Assembly: GCA_015680685.1 (NCBI GenBank)
Contig: MNCI01003975.1
Span: 2,225,371-2,289,370 of the forward strand
DNA from: Gnetum montanum
Taxonomy: Eukaryota > Streptophyta > Gnetopsida > Gnetales > Gnetaceae
Direction of reading: 5' to 3'
DNA: 64,000 nucleotides
The first letter of the stretch is position 1; each line of letters opens with the position of its first letter. The notes beneath the pieces are model-generated. The model saw only the letters and a program-made list of their open reading frames with translations, was not told where the DNA came from and did not search any database. The position numbers and the translations under genes are program-made. This document shows, piece by piece, positions 46,273 to 57,463 of this stretch.

Positions 46273-46760
46273 AAAATGAAAAACAATAGGAAATGTAAAG
46301 TGCTAATAAGATATAAAAATTAAAGAAAATGGAAAAATATTTAAATACTATATTTTTTATTTTTTTTAAAGCACATCTAAAATTGCAAATAAAATAGGAA
46401 ATGCAAAATTTTAGAAAAGTAAATTAAAAATAGAATGATGTAAATCATCTCACCAAAGTTGGAGTTGAGGTAAGGACTACTAGAGTATAAGTTTGGGAAT
46501 TTGAAAATGAAACTAAAACTAAGTGATAAAAATAGGTGATCGTTAACTAGAATTGGTATAAAAAAAAGCCACTAAAGGTTTTAGAATTATGGTAATGAAA
46601 ATGACAATTTTTAGGAAACATGAAACATCAATTTTTTTTTTTTAAAAAAAGTAGAAAATAAAAGGTTCAGAGATAGAGGTTTGTAAGAAAAGGAAAATAA
46701 AATTTAGGGCAACAATAGTTTAGGAACAAAACAAGATCAGGAATAGAAAATGGAGGTTTA

Positions 46761-46780
46761 GGCACTCCTTCTAGCATCAA
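46761..46780 (-). promoter_or_regulatory. Primer-binding site, element F
   Basis: Minus strand TTGATGCTAGAAGGAGTGCC, nearly identical to that of element A although the coding regions belong to a different group. Lies about 490 bp upstream of gag. Confidence 0.65.
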
Positions 46781-46784
46781 AAAG

Positions 46785-46847
46785 GTGGAGGGCCTCATTG
46801 GTAGACAAGAGGATGAAGGACAGGGCCAAGCAAAGTGCATCTAAGTC

Positions 46848-46885
<38 letters not shown>

Positions 46886-48850
46886 ATCTGTCGTAACAGT
46901 ACATGAAAATCCACCAACAAATAGTGGAAGCACGTGGTGGGAGCTGTAGCCAACAATTAGTGAGGGCTAGCACAGTGGCATCAATAACTGGTGGCACACA
47001 AATAGTGGTGCATGGTGTGAACAACACACGGCATAATGCCGATAGCATAGGACAAGGACAAGGTAGCACGTTCCTCCAGCAAGGTTTTATTGCCAGCAAT
47101 AACAGCAGCAGCAAGTAGCAGGTGTGAATGGCAGTGGCTATAGTTGCGCATCAAAGATGCAAACAGTAGGTGACCCTGGGTGGTTCTTGGCCTCTCTCTC
47201 TTAGTGGGAATAACTAGTAGCAATGACAACACATCCCTATGTTTTGTTTCTACAACAATTGAATTTTTTGCTTAGTAGTGGACACCATCAATAGCAATAA
47301 TGGCAGCATAAAGCAATTGCGAATGGCAAAGAACAATGGTCATGCACAACAATGAGGGGGTAGGATCCCCATTTAATTATTTAAGTCACATAGCCCTCTC
47401 CAATTGAGACTATTCCTGGGTTTTTTTACCCAAATGGGAGGCACCCTAGGCAATAGTCTCCCTAAACAAGTTTTTTCTAAGTGTTGATGTGTCTGAAATT
47501 TATGCATCAATAATTAGTTACCTTAAATATTGAAAATAGAACATTATAAATTTTTTCATTCCAATTCTTTGTAAACCCCATGATAAAGAGCTCAACTCTG
47601 AGATCTCAAAGTTTTTTTAATGGATCAACATACTTTCAAATCACAAGATATCATACTAGGAATGCTCTAGGCTTTGGAAACTACAATAATTCCCTTTGTA
47701 TATTGAGCAAAATGTGAAGAAATGATAGGAATCCAATAGGTATTTATAGTTTTTATAACTATGATAGTGCATGTGATATCTTATCTCCTAATATCATAAT
47801 GTAAGTAATAGTCATTTTCATGAATATTTTAACCTAGAATTTCATAAGTTTTGCATATTTGGTAGATTGCAAAGCTTCCAAAAGGCTACTAGGTTGTATT
47901 GTAAGTTGTTCTCATGTGTCGAATATTTAAAATCATGAAAGATGAATTGTAGAAGACTCAAATTTGATAAGAATTAATGGGATTAGGAGAAAATTATGAT
48001 AAATTGAGTTAAATTTCAATAAAAATTTAGAAGAAATAGATCTCACAATGATGCATAAAGTTAATAAAGTTACCCATTATGCTTTATAGAGTATGAGATT
48101 CGTTTGTGATGATGATTTCTAAAAATGATACAAATAGGTCCTCCATAAAGTACACCTCTTTCCATAATGGCTTCATATAACCATTTCTATGGATGTTCAT
48201 GGATATCTTAGAAGTTACCCCTATTCAAATACATTTAATCACTATGATTAAAATTCTATATTATGGTATGCAAGAGTATGAAATTCATAATTATAATATG
48301 GAAGAGATAGAATTGAGTTAGAAGGAAATGTCAAATTTGGATGTGAGATACATTACCATGGGCATAATGAGTGTTGTGTGTAAGGCATGATTAAAATGAT
48401 CATTATACCTATTCATCAGAGTTTCAAACCAAGTCAAACCATTTATTAGTGACATATCATTACATCATCTTGGGCCCACCACTATGCGATCAACTAGCCA
48501 TTATATGAAGAGGTTACTACTAAATACGAAATTTGAGAAATAAATATTTGAAAAATTAAATGTAATTAATTAATAATTAAGAATTGATACATGGAACATG
48601 ACCATTGATTAAATAAGAGCTTTAGGCATAGGTCACCTACCTCTCCAGCCTCATAAAAAATATTAATCCCATCATAGAAGTATCTTCAAACATGGGTCAC
48701 ATATCTTTCTAGTTGTACCCTAAGAATAACTTCATGTCAATTAATTAATTAATTAATTTGTTATCCTTGCCATATTGCTACCTTAAACAAGGATCACATG
48801 CCTTTTGTAATGATGAGGAAAATTAGTGTTGGAAAAACCAAGAGATCTCG
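46785..48850 (-). mobile_element. Probable 5' LTR region of element F
   Basis: Upstream of the PBS. It holds a (CT)n microsatellite at 46852-46883, a GC-richer stretch to about 47340 (open frames on both strands there have no family signature), and a minus-strand TATA box ACTATAAATA at 47741-47750. The part from about 48340 to 48830 is homologous to 54070-54400 inside element Y (shared TTACCATGGGCA, TTCAAACCAAG, TAGTGACAT). Near 48630, 48687 and 48781 a word like GGTCACATRYCTTTCTAG recurs. No TG start was fixed, so the outer limit is uncertain. Confidence 0.45.
46852..46883. repeat. (CT)n microsatellite
   Basis: Uninterrupted CT dinucleotide run of about 16 units. Confidence 0.95.
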
Positions 48851-49446
48851 TTCAAGACAATTGAACTCATGGATCCACAAGCCTCAAAAAGGATTCAGAG
48901 CACACTAAATGATCTTGCCAATCATCCAAGGACTTGAAAAATTTGTTGCTGATCTATGTAAATGCAGGTAAATATGTAATAAAAATCATTAAAAATGAGG
49001 TTTCACTGCAAGATCTAAGAGCAAATAAAACAAGAGAATAATATTTCCAAACAAGAATAACTGAAAATCTTATATTAAATAATAAATATCAATGAACATA
49101 AGAATAGAAGACGTTTGAGAGTACAAATTGAGGCTTTAAATCCTAAGAAATTGATGTGTCTATTGTAATCTAGTGTAGTTGGTAAAGTGTGTCCTCTATA
49201 GAATCTGCACTTACTTCTCGATTTGATCTGCAACTCTATGAATTCCTACTCCTAGTACTACTCTCAAAAATTAGTATTGTTGGTGCTATAAAAATGTTGC
49301 TAAAATCTAATGTAGAATCTTTGTTGATCTCTACAAAAATTATCCAAAAGGTGCTAAATGTGATTTTGAATCTCACATTTATAAGCTATAAATCTATAAT
49401 GCTTACATCCATTACAGTTTTGAACATTACGAATAGCTTCCCGGTC
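48851..49446. other. No gene recognised
   Basis: AT-rich flank of element Y. GTGTAGTTGGTAAAGTG near 49171 looks tRNA-like, but I found no supporting B-box or fold. The open frame 49189-49461 runs into the LTR of Y. Confidence 0.35.
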
Positions 49447-49451
49447 AAAGT
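49447..49451. other. Target-site duplication of element Y, left copy
   Basis: AAAGT, identical to 58322-58326 on the other side of the element. Five bases is the normal length for LTR retrotransposon integrase. Confidence 0.85.
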
Positions 49452-50346
49452 TGATGAGTAGCGAGGTACCCCTATGCCAAACTATATGAATCACAAGCAT
49501 TCACATACGATCCAGTCAAATTTTATGGATGAGACTAGTTGTGCATCTAGATCGTTATGCCTTGATCACAGTTCATTGTCTTTTCACCTGGACTAGTGGT
49601 AGCTTCATCACATATGGTTTAGTCCAAGGTGAGGCATATGATGATGTTACCTAATCCTAGGCTACTTCTATGATAATAAAGGAATTAATTAATTGAGCTA
49701 AGTGGTGATGAAAAGTAAAGTCTAAACTAGCCTATGTGCAATGAGTGTTCACTCTTAATCATCCATATATTCCTTGGACTTCGTGAGACTACTTCTGGGA
49801 TTGCCAAGTGTACGTCATTGGGTGGCCAAATGATACACTGTTGGATTACCAAGTATCTACACTTAAATGCTCGTGATTAAGGCATACACATTTCACTTAA
49901 TGATAGTAATAGTAAATAGCAATAAATGGAAATGTTAACTAAGAAGAATAGAAAATAATTAAATAATTAAATAAATAATTAAAGCAATACTAAATCTAAG
50001 TGAATGTGTTAATTATGAAAGTAATCTTGATCTTTATTTCTAGTTATGTAACGTGTCCAAGTACGTCACACTCGAACAAAGGTGTTGTATGATTACAAAC
50101 ATCACATTGTGGGCATGCACTAGGAAATGCAAGAATCTAAGAAAGACTATCAAAAAATAAGAACTAAAACTATCTTCTCTATATTGTGTTTCAACTGTGC
50201 ACCCAAATGCTATATTTATAGGCTAGCATGGAGGAGATGATATCAAATATTTGACATTGCTTCTTGGGTTTCAATATTAGGTATCTGATATTGGGGCTTC
50301 GATATCGTATATCCAATATCAAGATTGACAGATTCATGATTCATCA
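49452..50346 (-). mobile_element. 3' LTR of element Y
   Basis: 895 bp. Matches 57464-58321 closely; the main difference is about 37 bp more of GATATYG-type repeats near 50250-50320. TATA box CCTATAAATA at 50213-50222 (minus strand) leaves a U3 of only about 124 bp, with words GATATTGGATAT, GATATCGAAG and CAATATCAGATA. Just inside the element lies a weak purine tract, GTAGAGGTA on the minus strand. Confidence 0.88.
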
Positions 50347-51170
50347 TACCTCTACGACTGAATGAAAACTCGTGCTGGAGTTAAATAAAATGAGGAACAA
50401 GTTCTTTACAAAATATGGGGAAGGTATGGAATTATTGACTAACTTAAATAAAAAATAAAAAAATTTGACTCTTACATGCCATAGTGGTGTAGTACAAAAA
50501 TGGGACATAATATTACAAAACAAAAATTAAGAAGCTCATGTAGTACCCAAAGGCAATGGCTCTTGCATTGGTTGCTTTTCTTTGTCGCCAGGCTTGTGAA
50601 ATTTGTACTAATCAAGCAATGCTTGTAACTTCTTCTCTTTCATCCATGGGTTGTGTACTATCTAGGTTGCTAAACTGACGTGTGCTAGCACTAGTACATT
50701 CCAAGGACATGGCAGCTATAGAAAGATTTAATTGGCCTTCATGTACTAGGCCATAGACTATTGCCATTCTTCCTCAAAGGCCCTAGCTTTTTCTCTCAAT
50801 TCGTGATAACTATTAATATCCTAGCTAGGTTTGAGGCAACATCCCTCTATCTGTGGTAGTTGGCTTTAACCACCTTTAATTCTAAGTTTGCCACATAGAG
50901 CTTTTGAAAAGCATCTTTTCTACCCACAAACTCTTTCTCATATAATGCATAAGTGGTTGCTACTTATTTTTCTAGCTTGTTCCAAGGTCAACTTGTTATT
51001 AACATGGTAAGGTTGGCATATTTGATGTTAGCCAACACCATGTATTCTTTCAAATATTTGATCTGTAGGTCTTTATTCTTTACTTTTTCTTGTTAGACCA
51101 ATGTATAGCTATCTAAAATTGGCTGCCACTAAAGATTTTGTGCTGACAAGGACCTAATATAAGCCTTAGC
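50347..51170 (-). other. Distal part of ORF2 region and 3' end of element Y
   Basis: Between ORF2 as readable (to 51174) and the 3' LTR. The minus strand continues with fragmented Lys/Glu-rich reading, so the coiled coil may have been longer. No separate gene is visible. Confidence 0.4.
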
Positions 51171-51173
51171 CAT

Positions 51174-53006
51174 CTAGATTTCTTTTTCATTTATTTGCTT
51201 GTACATGCCTACTTGGTCATGGAAGTGTTTCTTTAGTTTTTCATGCTTCTTAGTCTCATTTTGCCATGTTCTGATTTCTATTGTAGAATTTTTTTGAATA
51301 ACACAGACCTCCTCCATTGAGAGGGTATTTTTTTCTCTAGCCAATTTCTTGATGTCTTGGTTGACCCTAATTAGTTGTTCTCTTAAACTAGTGGACACTC
51401 TCCTCAAGAATATTCTTTTGTTTTTCAATTGTGATCAACCTTGAATTCTCAGCGGTGAGTTGCTTATTTTTCCTCTTGCATGGCAATCAATGCCTTTTTA
51501 TATGCATAGGATTGTGCATCAATAGCTAAGGCATTTTAGACTACCTTCTTCTTTTCTTATTCTATTACTGTGCTCTCGTCAGTCAGCTTGGCTAGCATTT
51601 GCATCCTAAATTATTCTAGCTAGTCAGGTGCAACAAACTAGGCAAGGTCTTGTCATTTAGCTCTTTGGATGGCCAACTCTTGTTGTAACCTTTGCACTTA
51701 TACCTTTTCATATTCTACCCTAACTTCAATCATGACTAGCTTTTTTTTTGTGGCTATGAGGTCTAACTGTCCCATAGTAACATCATTGGGGATGTCAAAT
51801 AGGGTGGTCATCACTTGCCCTATCTATAACAAACAATCAAGTACATCCTCATGCATCACAAGAGCCATCGAAGTCCCAACCAACATCTACGCATCTTTGG
51901 TCCTAGTAAGATCTACTAGGGGCACAACAGACATATTAAACAATTCTTTGATGTGATCTGTAATCACTTTTGCTACGCTTGTCACATCCTGATGTTGCAT
52001 GACCATAACTATGGCACCTTTTCCAATTTCAAGCATCACTTAGAAGGATGTGGCATTTCCAAAGATTTTCCTAAACCATTAGGATCCTCCTCTTAATTAC
52101 AACAATCTCTCTTCCCTTATTGGATCAATTGAAATAGTGGGCTATATGGCATCATTGATTACTCTAAAGAGATTAGAGACATCCTTACTTCCCCAACTAA
52201 GAGCCTTAGTGATTTTCTATAGATGACTCATTAAGGACCTGTAATCTTGCGATAGCAATGATGGTGCTTTTGTTTCTAGGTGTTGTTCAAGAGCACATCA
52301 TACTTCAGCTTCTGGCTCTACTTCCTTCTCTAGTTCTTGCTCTTCACCAAGATCTTTCTTTAGTGTTGCAGGTTTCAGGAGTTTGGTGAAAGAAGCGTTC
52401 TAAGCCTTCCTAGGAATATCATTTATATACCCCCAAGATTTCAGCATGTTTGCATAACCTTTTGATTAGGTAAGGGAATGGGAGTATTGGTTTTCCTACC
52501 TTTTTCTCCTCAAACTACCTCTAAATTTTAGTGAAGTAGAATTGGGGAAGATTGGCAACATATTTGACCATTAAAGTGGCACTTCCCCTTGCCACAAATG
52601 TTGAGATCCTATGAAGGCCTTTAGTTTGGAAGAGATGGTATGTCCTCTCCTTTAGGGTCAATTCATTATATGTTTTGTCTTCTTTGCTATATGCTTGTCT
52701 CAACCACAACTTCTTGGTGTCTTGATCAAATCTGGTGGATAGATGATCTACTTTAGCCCCTTCGTTTGGCAAATTAAGAGCTATTGCAATTGCCTTGATT
52801 GAGAAAGAAATATTAACTCCATAGATGTTTATAGTGGTGCTTTCATCTTTGTTGTGCCAGAATTAGTGGGTTTCACCAAGGTACCATTTGCCATTTTTTG
52901 AGAGAATACGCCACAAGGGTGATGCCTGAAGTTGTGTCCAAATCGCTTCTGAGGCAAACTCCATAAATGGGTCTAAATTCATCTCCATGATGACTATGGT
53001 CAACAT
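51174..53006 (-). pseudogene. ORF2 of element Y: conserved N-terminal domain plus coiled coil
   Basis: Leftward; start taken at 53006 (MLTIVIMEMNLDPFMEF). One stop interrupts before NIYGVNISFSIKAIAIALNL. Then 52772-52521 is open: LPNEGAKVDHLSTRFD, WLRQAYSKEDKTYNELTLK, FVARGSATLMVKYVANLPQF. After two stops it continues KPILPFPYLIKRLCKHAEI. An acidic linker and a more broken middle follow, and 51428-51174 is an open Lys/Glu-rich coiled coil (REQLIRVNQDIKKLAREKN). Element X has the same domain order, with clear similarity in three blocks. Function unknown. The layout resembles extra ORFs known from some plant LTR retrotransposons, where putative transposon-protein domains of this kind occur; that assignment is inference. 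It sits about 450 bp downstream of a promoter-like module. Confidence 0.72.
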
Positions 53007-53370
53007 GGAGTTCTCCTTGTGCACCTCATTTTGGGGCCATTTGCAATCAAGTAATGATTAGGTGTTACTAAGGTGTTCTTAGTTCTCATTAACAAATGTA
53101 TACCATACTCCTAACCTTAATTCATTAAGTTCTTAGTTCATATGATTGTAGAGTTAGAAAATTTTCCAAGAAAAATTTCCAAAGAGTGTTTATCTTCTTT
53201 TACAATCCTTTACAATTAGTTCCTTTTTTATTTATGTATGGCTTATTATAATGATTATGGTTCATTGGGTGGAAAGATTAATGCCTTTGGCTTTACCACA
53301 ATTGATTTTTCAGTATAACACTTATAGTTTTTAATGTTCTTACCCCTATAATATCCTTCAGGCAATAGCA

Positions 53371-53530
53371 AATTTTGGAAAAGTGATGCAAGTTTCTCAT
53401 GCAAGCACACACCCCCCNTAAGTCGTGAGAGAAAATTTGAACAACTTCCCTAGGTTTTGTGTGACCTAATATAAGGTATCTGACATCACATCCCACTCAA
53501 TATTGGGTACTTGATATCAAGGTCCAAGAA
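53371..53530 (-). promoter_or_regulatory. Internal promoter-like module of element Y, upstream of ORF2
   Basis: In the element direction: words GATATCAAGTACCCAATATT and GATGTCAGATA (53525-53475), a TATA-like CCTTATATTAGG (53465-53476), then TTGCATCACTTTTCCAA (53391-53375). The first two repeat the U3 word type of Y's own LTRs; the last is shared with the corresponding spacer of element X. ORF2 begins about 450 bp further on. A C-run with an ambiguous base (N at 53418) lies inside. Confidence 0.5.
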
Positions 53531-53879
53531 TATGCATTAAATGGGGTGATTGAGCATGGAACATGAAGCTTTGTGATTGGTTGAAAGGTTTGAGGTTAGG
53601 CCCATAGTTCTGGGATAAGTGGAAAATCAGTTTGAGGCATTAGAAGTGTTGGAAGGTGAAGTTGTCAATGTGAAAAGCTTTAGGAGAAGCAAGAAAAAGG
53701 GCATTGAAATTGAGGTTGTGGATGGATCAAGTTACATGATAAGGGAAACAACAAAATGTAACAATTAAGTGCTTGGAAGGTTAAGAATGATGTGGTTGTG
53801 TCAAACAAGTACAAGTCACAAAAGTTACACAAGTGGGTTCCCCCCAAACCCCAAAGTAGGCTCTAGCCTATGATGCCCT

Positions 53880-54900
53880 TGCGTAACCACACCTAAAAAT
53901 GTTCATAAGCACTATAGGGGTCGAAGCAATATATACTTATGCAACAAAACATACATGTTAAAACCAGCAATTTGAGATAATAACTCTATGTTACACAAAA
54001 CCACAAGTTAGGATCAAATGGATAATGAGATGATATGGATTGTGGAAAGGATTGTAGAAATTGGGACATGAGGTGCTTTACCATGGGCACAATGTATTCT
54101 TGTGTATTATTAATGGTTAAACAATCATGAGTCCTTCTTTCCAAGATTCAAACCAAGTTCAAACTTCATTATAGTGACATTGCATCATTTCATCACATTG
54201 ACAGACAACCATAAGACTATCATAGCTGCAAGGAGTAACATCACTTGGTGTTTTGTCCAAGGGAGGAGATTTTTGATGGCACACATCTATTTTTTTTTTT
54301 ATGAAAGGTCTGAGAAGCCTTCAACCTTCAGGCATGGGTACATGTCTTTCCAGTGGGACCCACAGAATTTAGGCAATACCTTTTGTCCCTTTTTTGGAAC
54401 TCTTACTTCCATTTTTTGTTAGATCTACAAGGATATAATTACAACCTTAGCAACATGATAGAATATATAGAAGTGGCCAAAGAGAATCCACAAATCCCCT
54501 TGATGTCACACCCCTTACATTTCACCTTGGTTATACACTTTTTTGTTTGAACACAATGATTATGGACTTATTTTTAGGTTGGATGATGGAAAAGAATATC
54601 ATTGTGACTAGGGTAAGAACCTCTTATTAATGAAATGGGTGGATGAATGATTAGTTCCTTATGACTTGACAACATAAAAGAAACCTCACCTCAATGGGCT
54701 ATATGATTGTTTTATTCATAAGTGAGATTACTAACAAAGAAGATGAAAAAAAATAGAAAAAGTGGAAAAGAATAAGAAAAATTATATCAAGAAATGAGAA
54801 ATGACAAAAAATTATAAAACTAAAAGATGGAAAACACTTATTAATCCTAAAGATCAAAATGGGGGATGATCCCCATGACTAAACATTTGGCTATGACAAG
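53880..54900 (-). repeat. Repeat shared with the upstream region of element F
   Basis: Inside the gag-ORF2 spacer of Y; homologous to about 48200-48850 (TTTACCATGGGCA, TTCAAACCAAG, TAGTGACATTGCATCAT, GGCATGGGTACATGTC). Probably a fragment of an inserted LTR. Open frames 54174-54422 and 54353-54550 fall in it and show no protein signature. Confidence 0.5.
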
Positions 54901-55079
54901 GATTAATAAGTGGATAGATAGGGTCCATGCATGTATAAAACATTGGTAATTGTTCATTTTCCAGCCACTAGGTGTTTGTTGATGTTCTGGTGGCTAGGTA
55001 AACAAATCATTTGTCACACACTTGATTATTAAATGTATGATGGGTTAGGGTATGAGAGGTGTTATCATGATAGATGTTT

Positions 55080-57340
55080 AGACCACGAGTGCATCCTTAA
55101 TCATGATATGTTATGCATGGATTTGTTGGTCTCTCCATGCTTGTAGATTCATTACTTAGGTTTGGAATTGGAGTAATGATGGATGGTGGCTCGTCTGTAG
55201 GATCAAGGGATGGTGGTGGTGAAAAGGGAGGTGTTGCACCAAATTGGAATTGTGCTTGTTTAGATGATGTGGTAGATCCATGAGTCTTTTGCTTTAGCTT
55301 ACAGTCTTTTCTCCAAAAGGAACGTTTCCAACATTGCAGTTGATACCCACTAGTGTTAGCATGTGTTATGCACATTTGTAGCACAAGTGGCATTTGTTTG
55401 TTGATATTGTGATGCAAAACCTTCTTGTGTCCTTGGTGGTGACATGTGATAAGGTGGAGTATGAGAATATCAAGGATAGGATGGATGGTAAGAGGCACAA
55501 GGTGGTGATCCCTCTGGGAATGTCATGGGTTAATGGTACTTAGGAGAGTGATAGTGGCAATTTGAAGTAGAGGATGTAGAGCTAGTTGGAGAAATAGTGT
55601 GTTGAACATAATATCTATGTGGTTTTGGCTGGTAGGAAGGATAGGGCTGATTTGGTGGTGACCTCCCCCACAACTATGGTTGATGACCATGTTGAGGCTA
55701 GTAATAAGTCCCCTTAGGATAGTGCAGTTAGTTGTGGAACTATCTATGATTACCATGTGGAAGAGAAAATCTTCCAAGCATGTGCTTCTATAGAAATTTT
55801 GAATTTAATGCACCTACCTAATACTCATGTAGATGCAACAAGACTGAGCAATGGCCCTTTGGATGGTCATATATGCAAATGTCACATCCATTATCTTTGT
55901 CTGTGGTTGAGTCTACTTTACTTTCATCAACCATTTTTCTTGTTTATCGAAAAGTGTTCCTAGTTGTTTCTTGGTTTTGTATCCTTTATTTATTATGATC
56001 ACCTACCTTGTTTTGCATGATCCTCTCTTTGACCATCTCAACAAGAGTTGTAATGTTTTCATATATCCATTTTAACATCCTATTAAACTTTTCTTCAAGT
56101 TCATCAATAGACTTCTGTATCGACAAGGTTTATTACAGAATCAACTTATTGAGAGTTGTTTCTTTCTCCTTACCATAGATATGGATCTCCTTTTGTTAAA
56201 GAGTTAGATCCCCATGATATTTTTTGACATTCTCCCATTTGCATATATCTCCTTCTTCTTTTGCCATATGCTTGATTAGCTCTCAAATCTAATGGGCTTA
56301 TAACTTGTATAATTGACCTAGGACATACATCCCAAGGATCTCTCTCATTTCATTACAAAGGAAATGTATGATGTGGAATAGTTACCTTTCCTTAGATAAA
56401 CCATGAACTAGGCATCTATTTAGTAGGGAATAATAGCTATTTAAGGCCATGTCCAAGGGTTCATGTTGTCCTTGCTTCCATCCTTGGATTTGTCTCCTTA
56501 AGTTGGACACCCTTGCATAGGTTTGGTATTTCTCATTGAAGAGTTCCAACATTGTGGACCATTGTTGGATTGAATTTGGTTTTAACAATTAATACCACAC
56601 TTCGGCTCTATCAATTAGTGTCCTAGGAAAGAGCTTAAGCTTTTGCCATCCACTTTCAATGTTGTAGAAAGCACAGGCATCATGGAAGGCTTGTAAATGA
56701 TGTTGTGGATTTGAATGATAGCCTCCTACAAATTTAGGAATATTATTCATATCAAGCTTAGGTAGGTGACTCTCTTTGCAATGCCTTCAAGATATCTTAA
56801 TTGCCTCTGTGATCTACATTAGGCTCCTAGTGGCTAAAAGAGTTCATCATCATTAGACAAGCTGTGACAAGAATTTCTATTTGGTTAATTGTGACAATTT
56901 TATCTATGTTCATGTTAATAACTATGGGTATTTATGTGAGTTTGATTTTTGTTTCTATTCTGATCCTTTAGTGAAGCTTTATCTTCATACCTATGTTCAT
57001 CTTCATTGGAACTCAATGTTAAAAGGAAAGAGGAAGATGAGGAACTAGAAGGATAGCCATGGCTTCTATGGTGTTCCCCAAGGTCCCTTAATTTATCATT
57101 TCTTGGTTTTGAGGAGGTCTTAGGCCTTGAGGCCTCCCCTAGTTTAGAAGTTACTTCATCCTTCCTAGGGTTGTCTACCTTAGGTGAATGTAGTCTTTGA
57201 GTGTCATCAGGGTGGTCATGAACATAAGAAACCCCTGCATAAGATTGGTCACTCCAATTTCCCTCACTATATACCTCATTAGTTCTCCAATGAATGTTTT
57301 CATCATACAATACATCATTACTTCCCTGTGGAAGAGACAT
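55080..57340 (-). pseudogene. Gag of element Y (family 2)
   Basis: Leftward from ATG at 57340 (MSLPQGSNDVLYDEN), about 100 bp inside the PBS. An open 141-codon N-terminal part (57340-56915) is hydrophilic and ends in a basic/serine-rich stretch (HHRSHGYPSSSSSSSF), as in element X. The capsid-type core lies at 56588-56382: IQQWSTMLELFNEKYQTYA, LRRQIQGWKQGQHEPL, LNRCLVHGLSKE, continuing after a stop with LCNEMREILGM. A proline/tyrosine-rich tail (EGSPPCASYHPSYP) follows near 55500-55400. No clear zinc knuckle was found. Gag would form the particle that packages the element RNA. Several stops and frame changes; non-functional. Confidence 0.78.
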
Positions 57341-57444
57341 TGTTGTTGGTTTATGTTGTGTGATTTAATATTTTCTTAAGGATATATTGTTAATACCTTT
57401 ACAATGATTGTGTATAATATAACTAATATAGATAACTAGCGCCA

Positions 57445-57462
57445 TCCCCAACAACGGTACCA
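57445..57462 (-). promoter_or_regulatory. Primer-binding site, element Y (decayed tRNA-Asp type)
   Basis: Minus strand TGGTACCGTTGTTGGGGA, one base inside the 5' LTR. It differs from the tRNA-Asp complement TGGCGCCGTTGCCGGGGA at four positions, all C-to-T or G-to-A and in CpG or CC context, as expected from methylation decay. Confidence 0.75.
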
Positions 57463-57463
57463 A

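Noticed and set aside
49160-49215. tRNA-like TAGTTGGTAAAGTG, and a similar TTGGTTGGTAAAGCAC at 59410
   Set aside because: No matching B-box at proper distance and no cloverleaf that I could draw.
51669-51956. 95-codon plus-strand frame
   Set aside because: Shadow of ORF2 of element Y; no motif.
54174-54550. Two overlapping plus-strand frames
   Set aside because: Within a repeat shared with 48.3-48.8 kb; no protein motif and no conservation of the frame.
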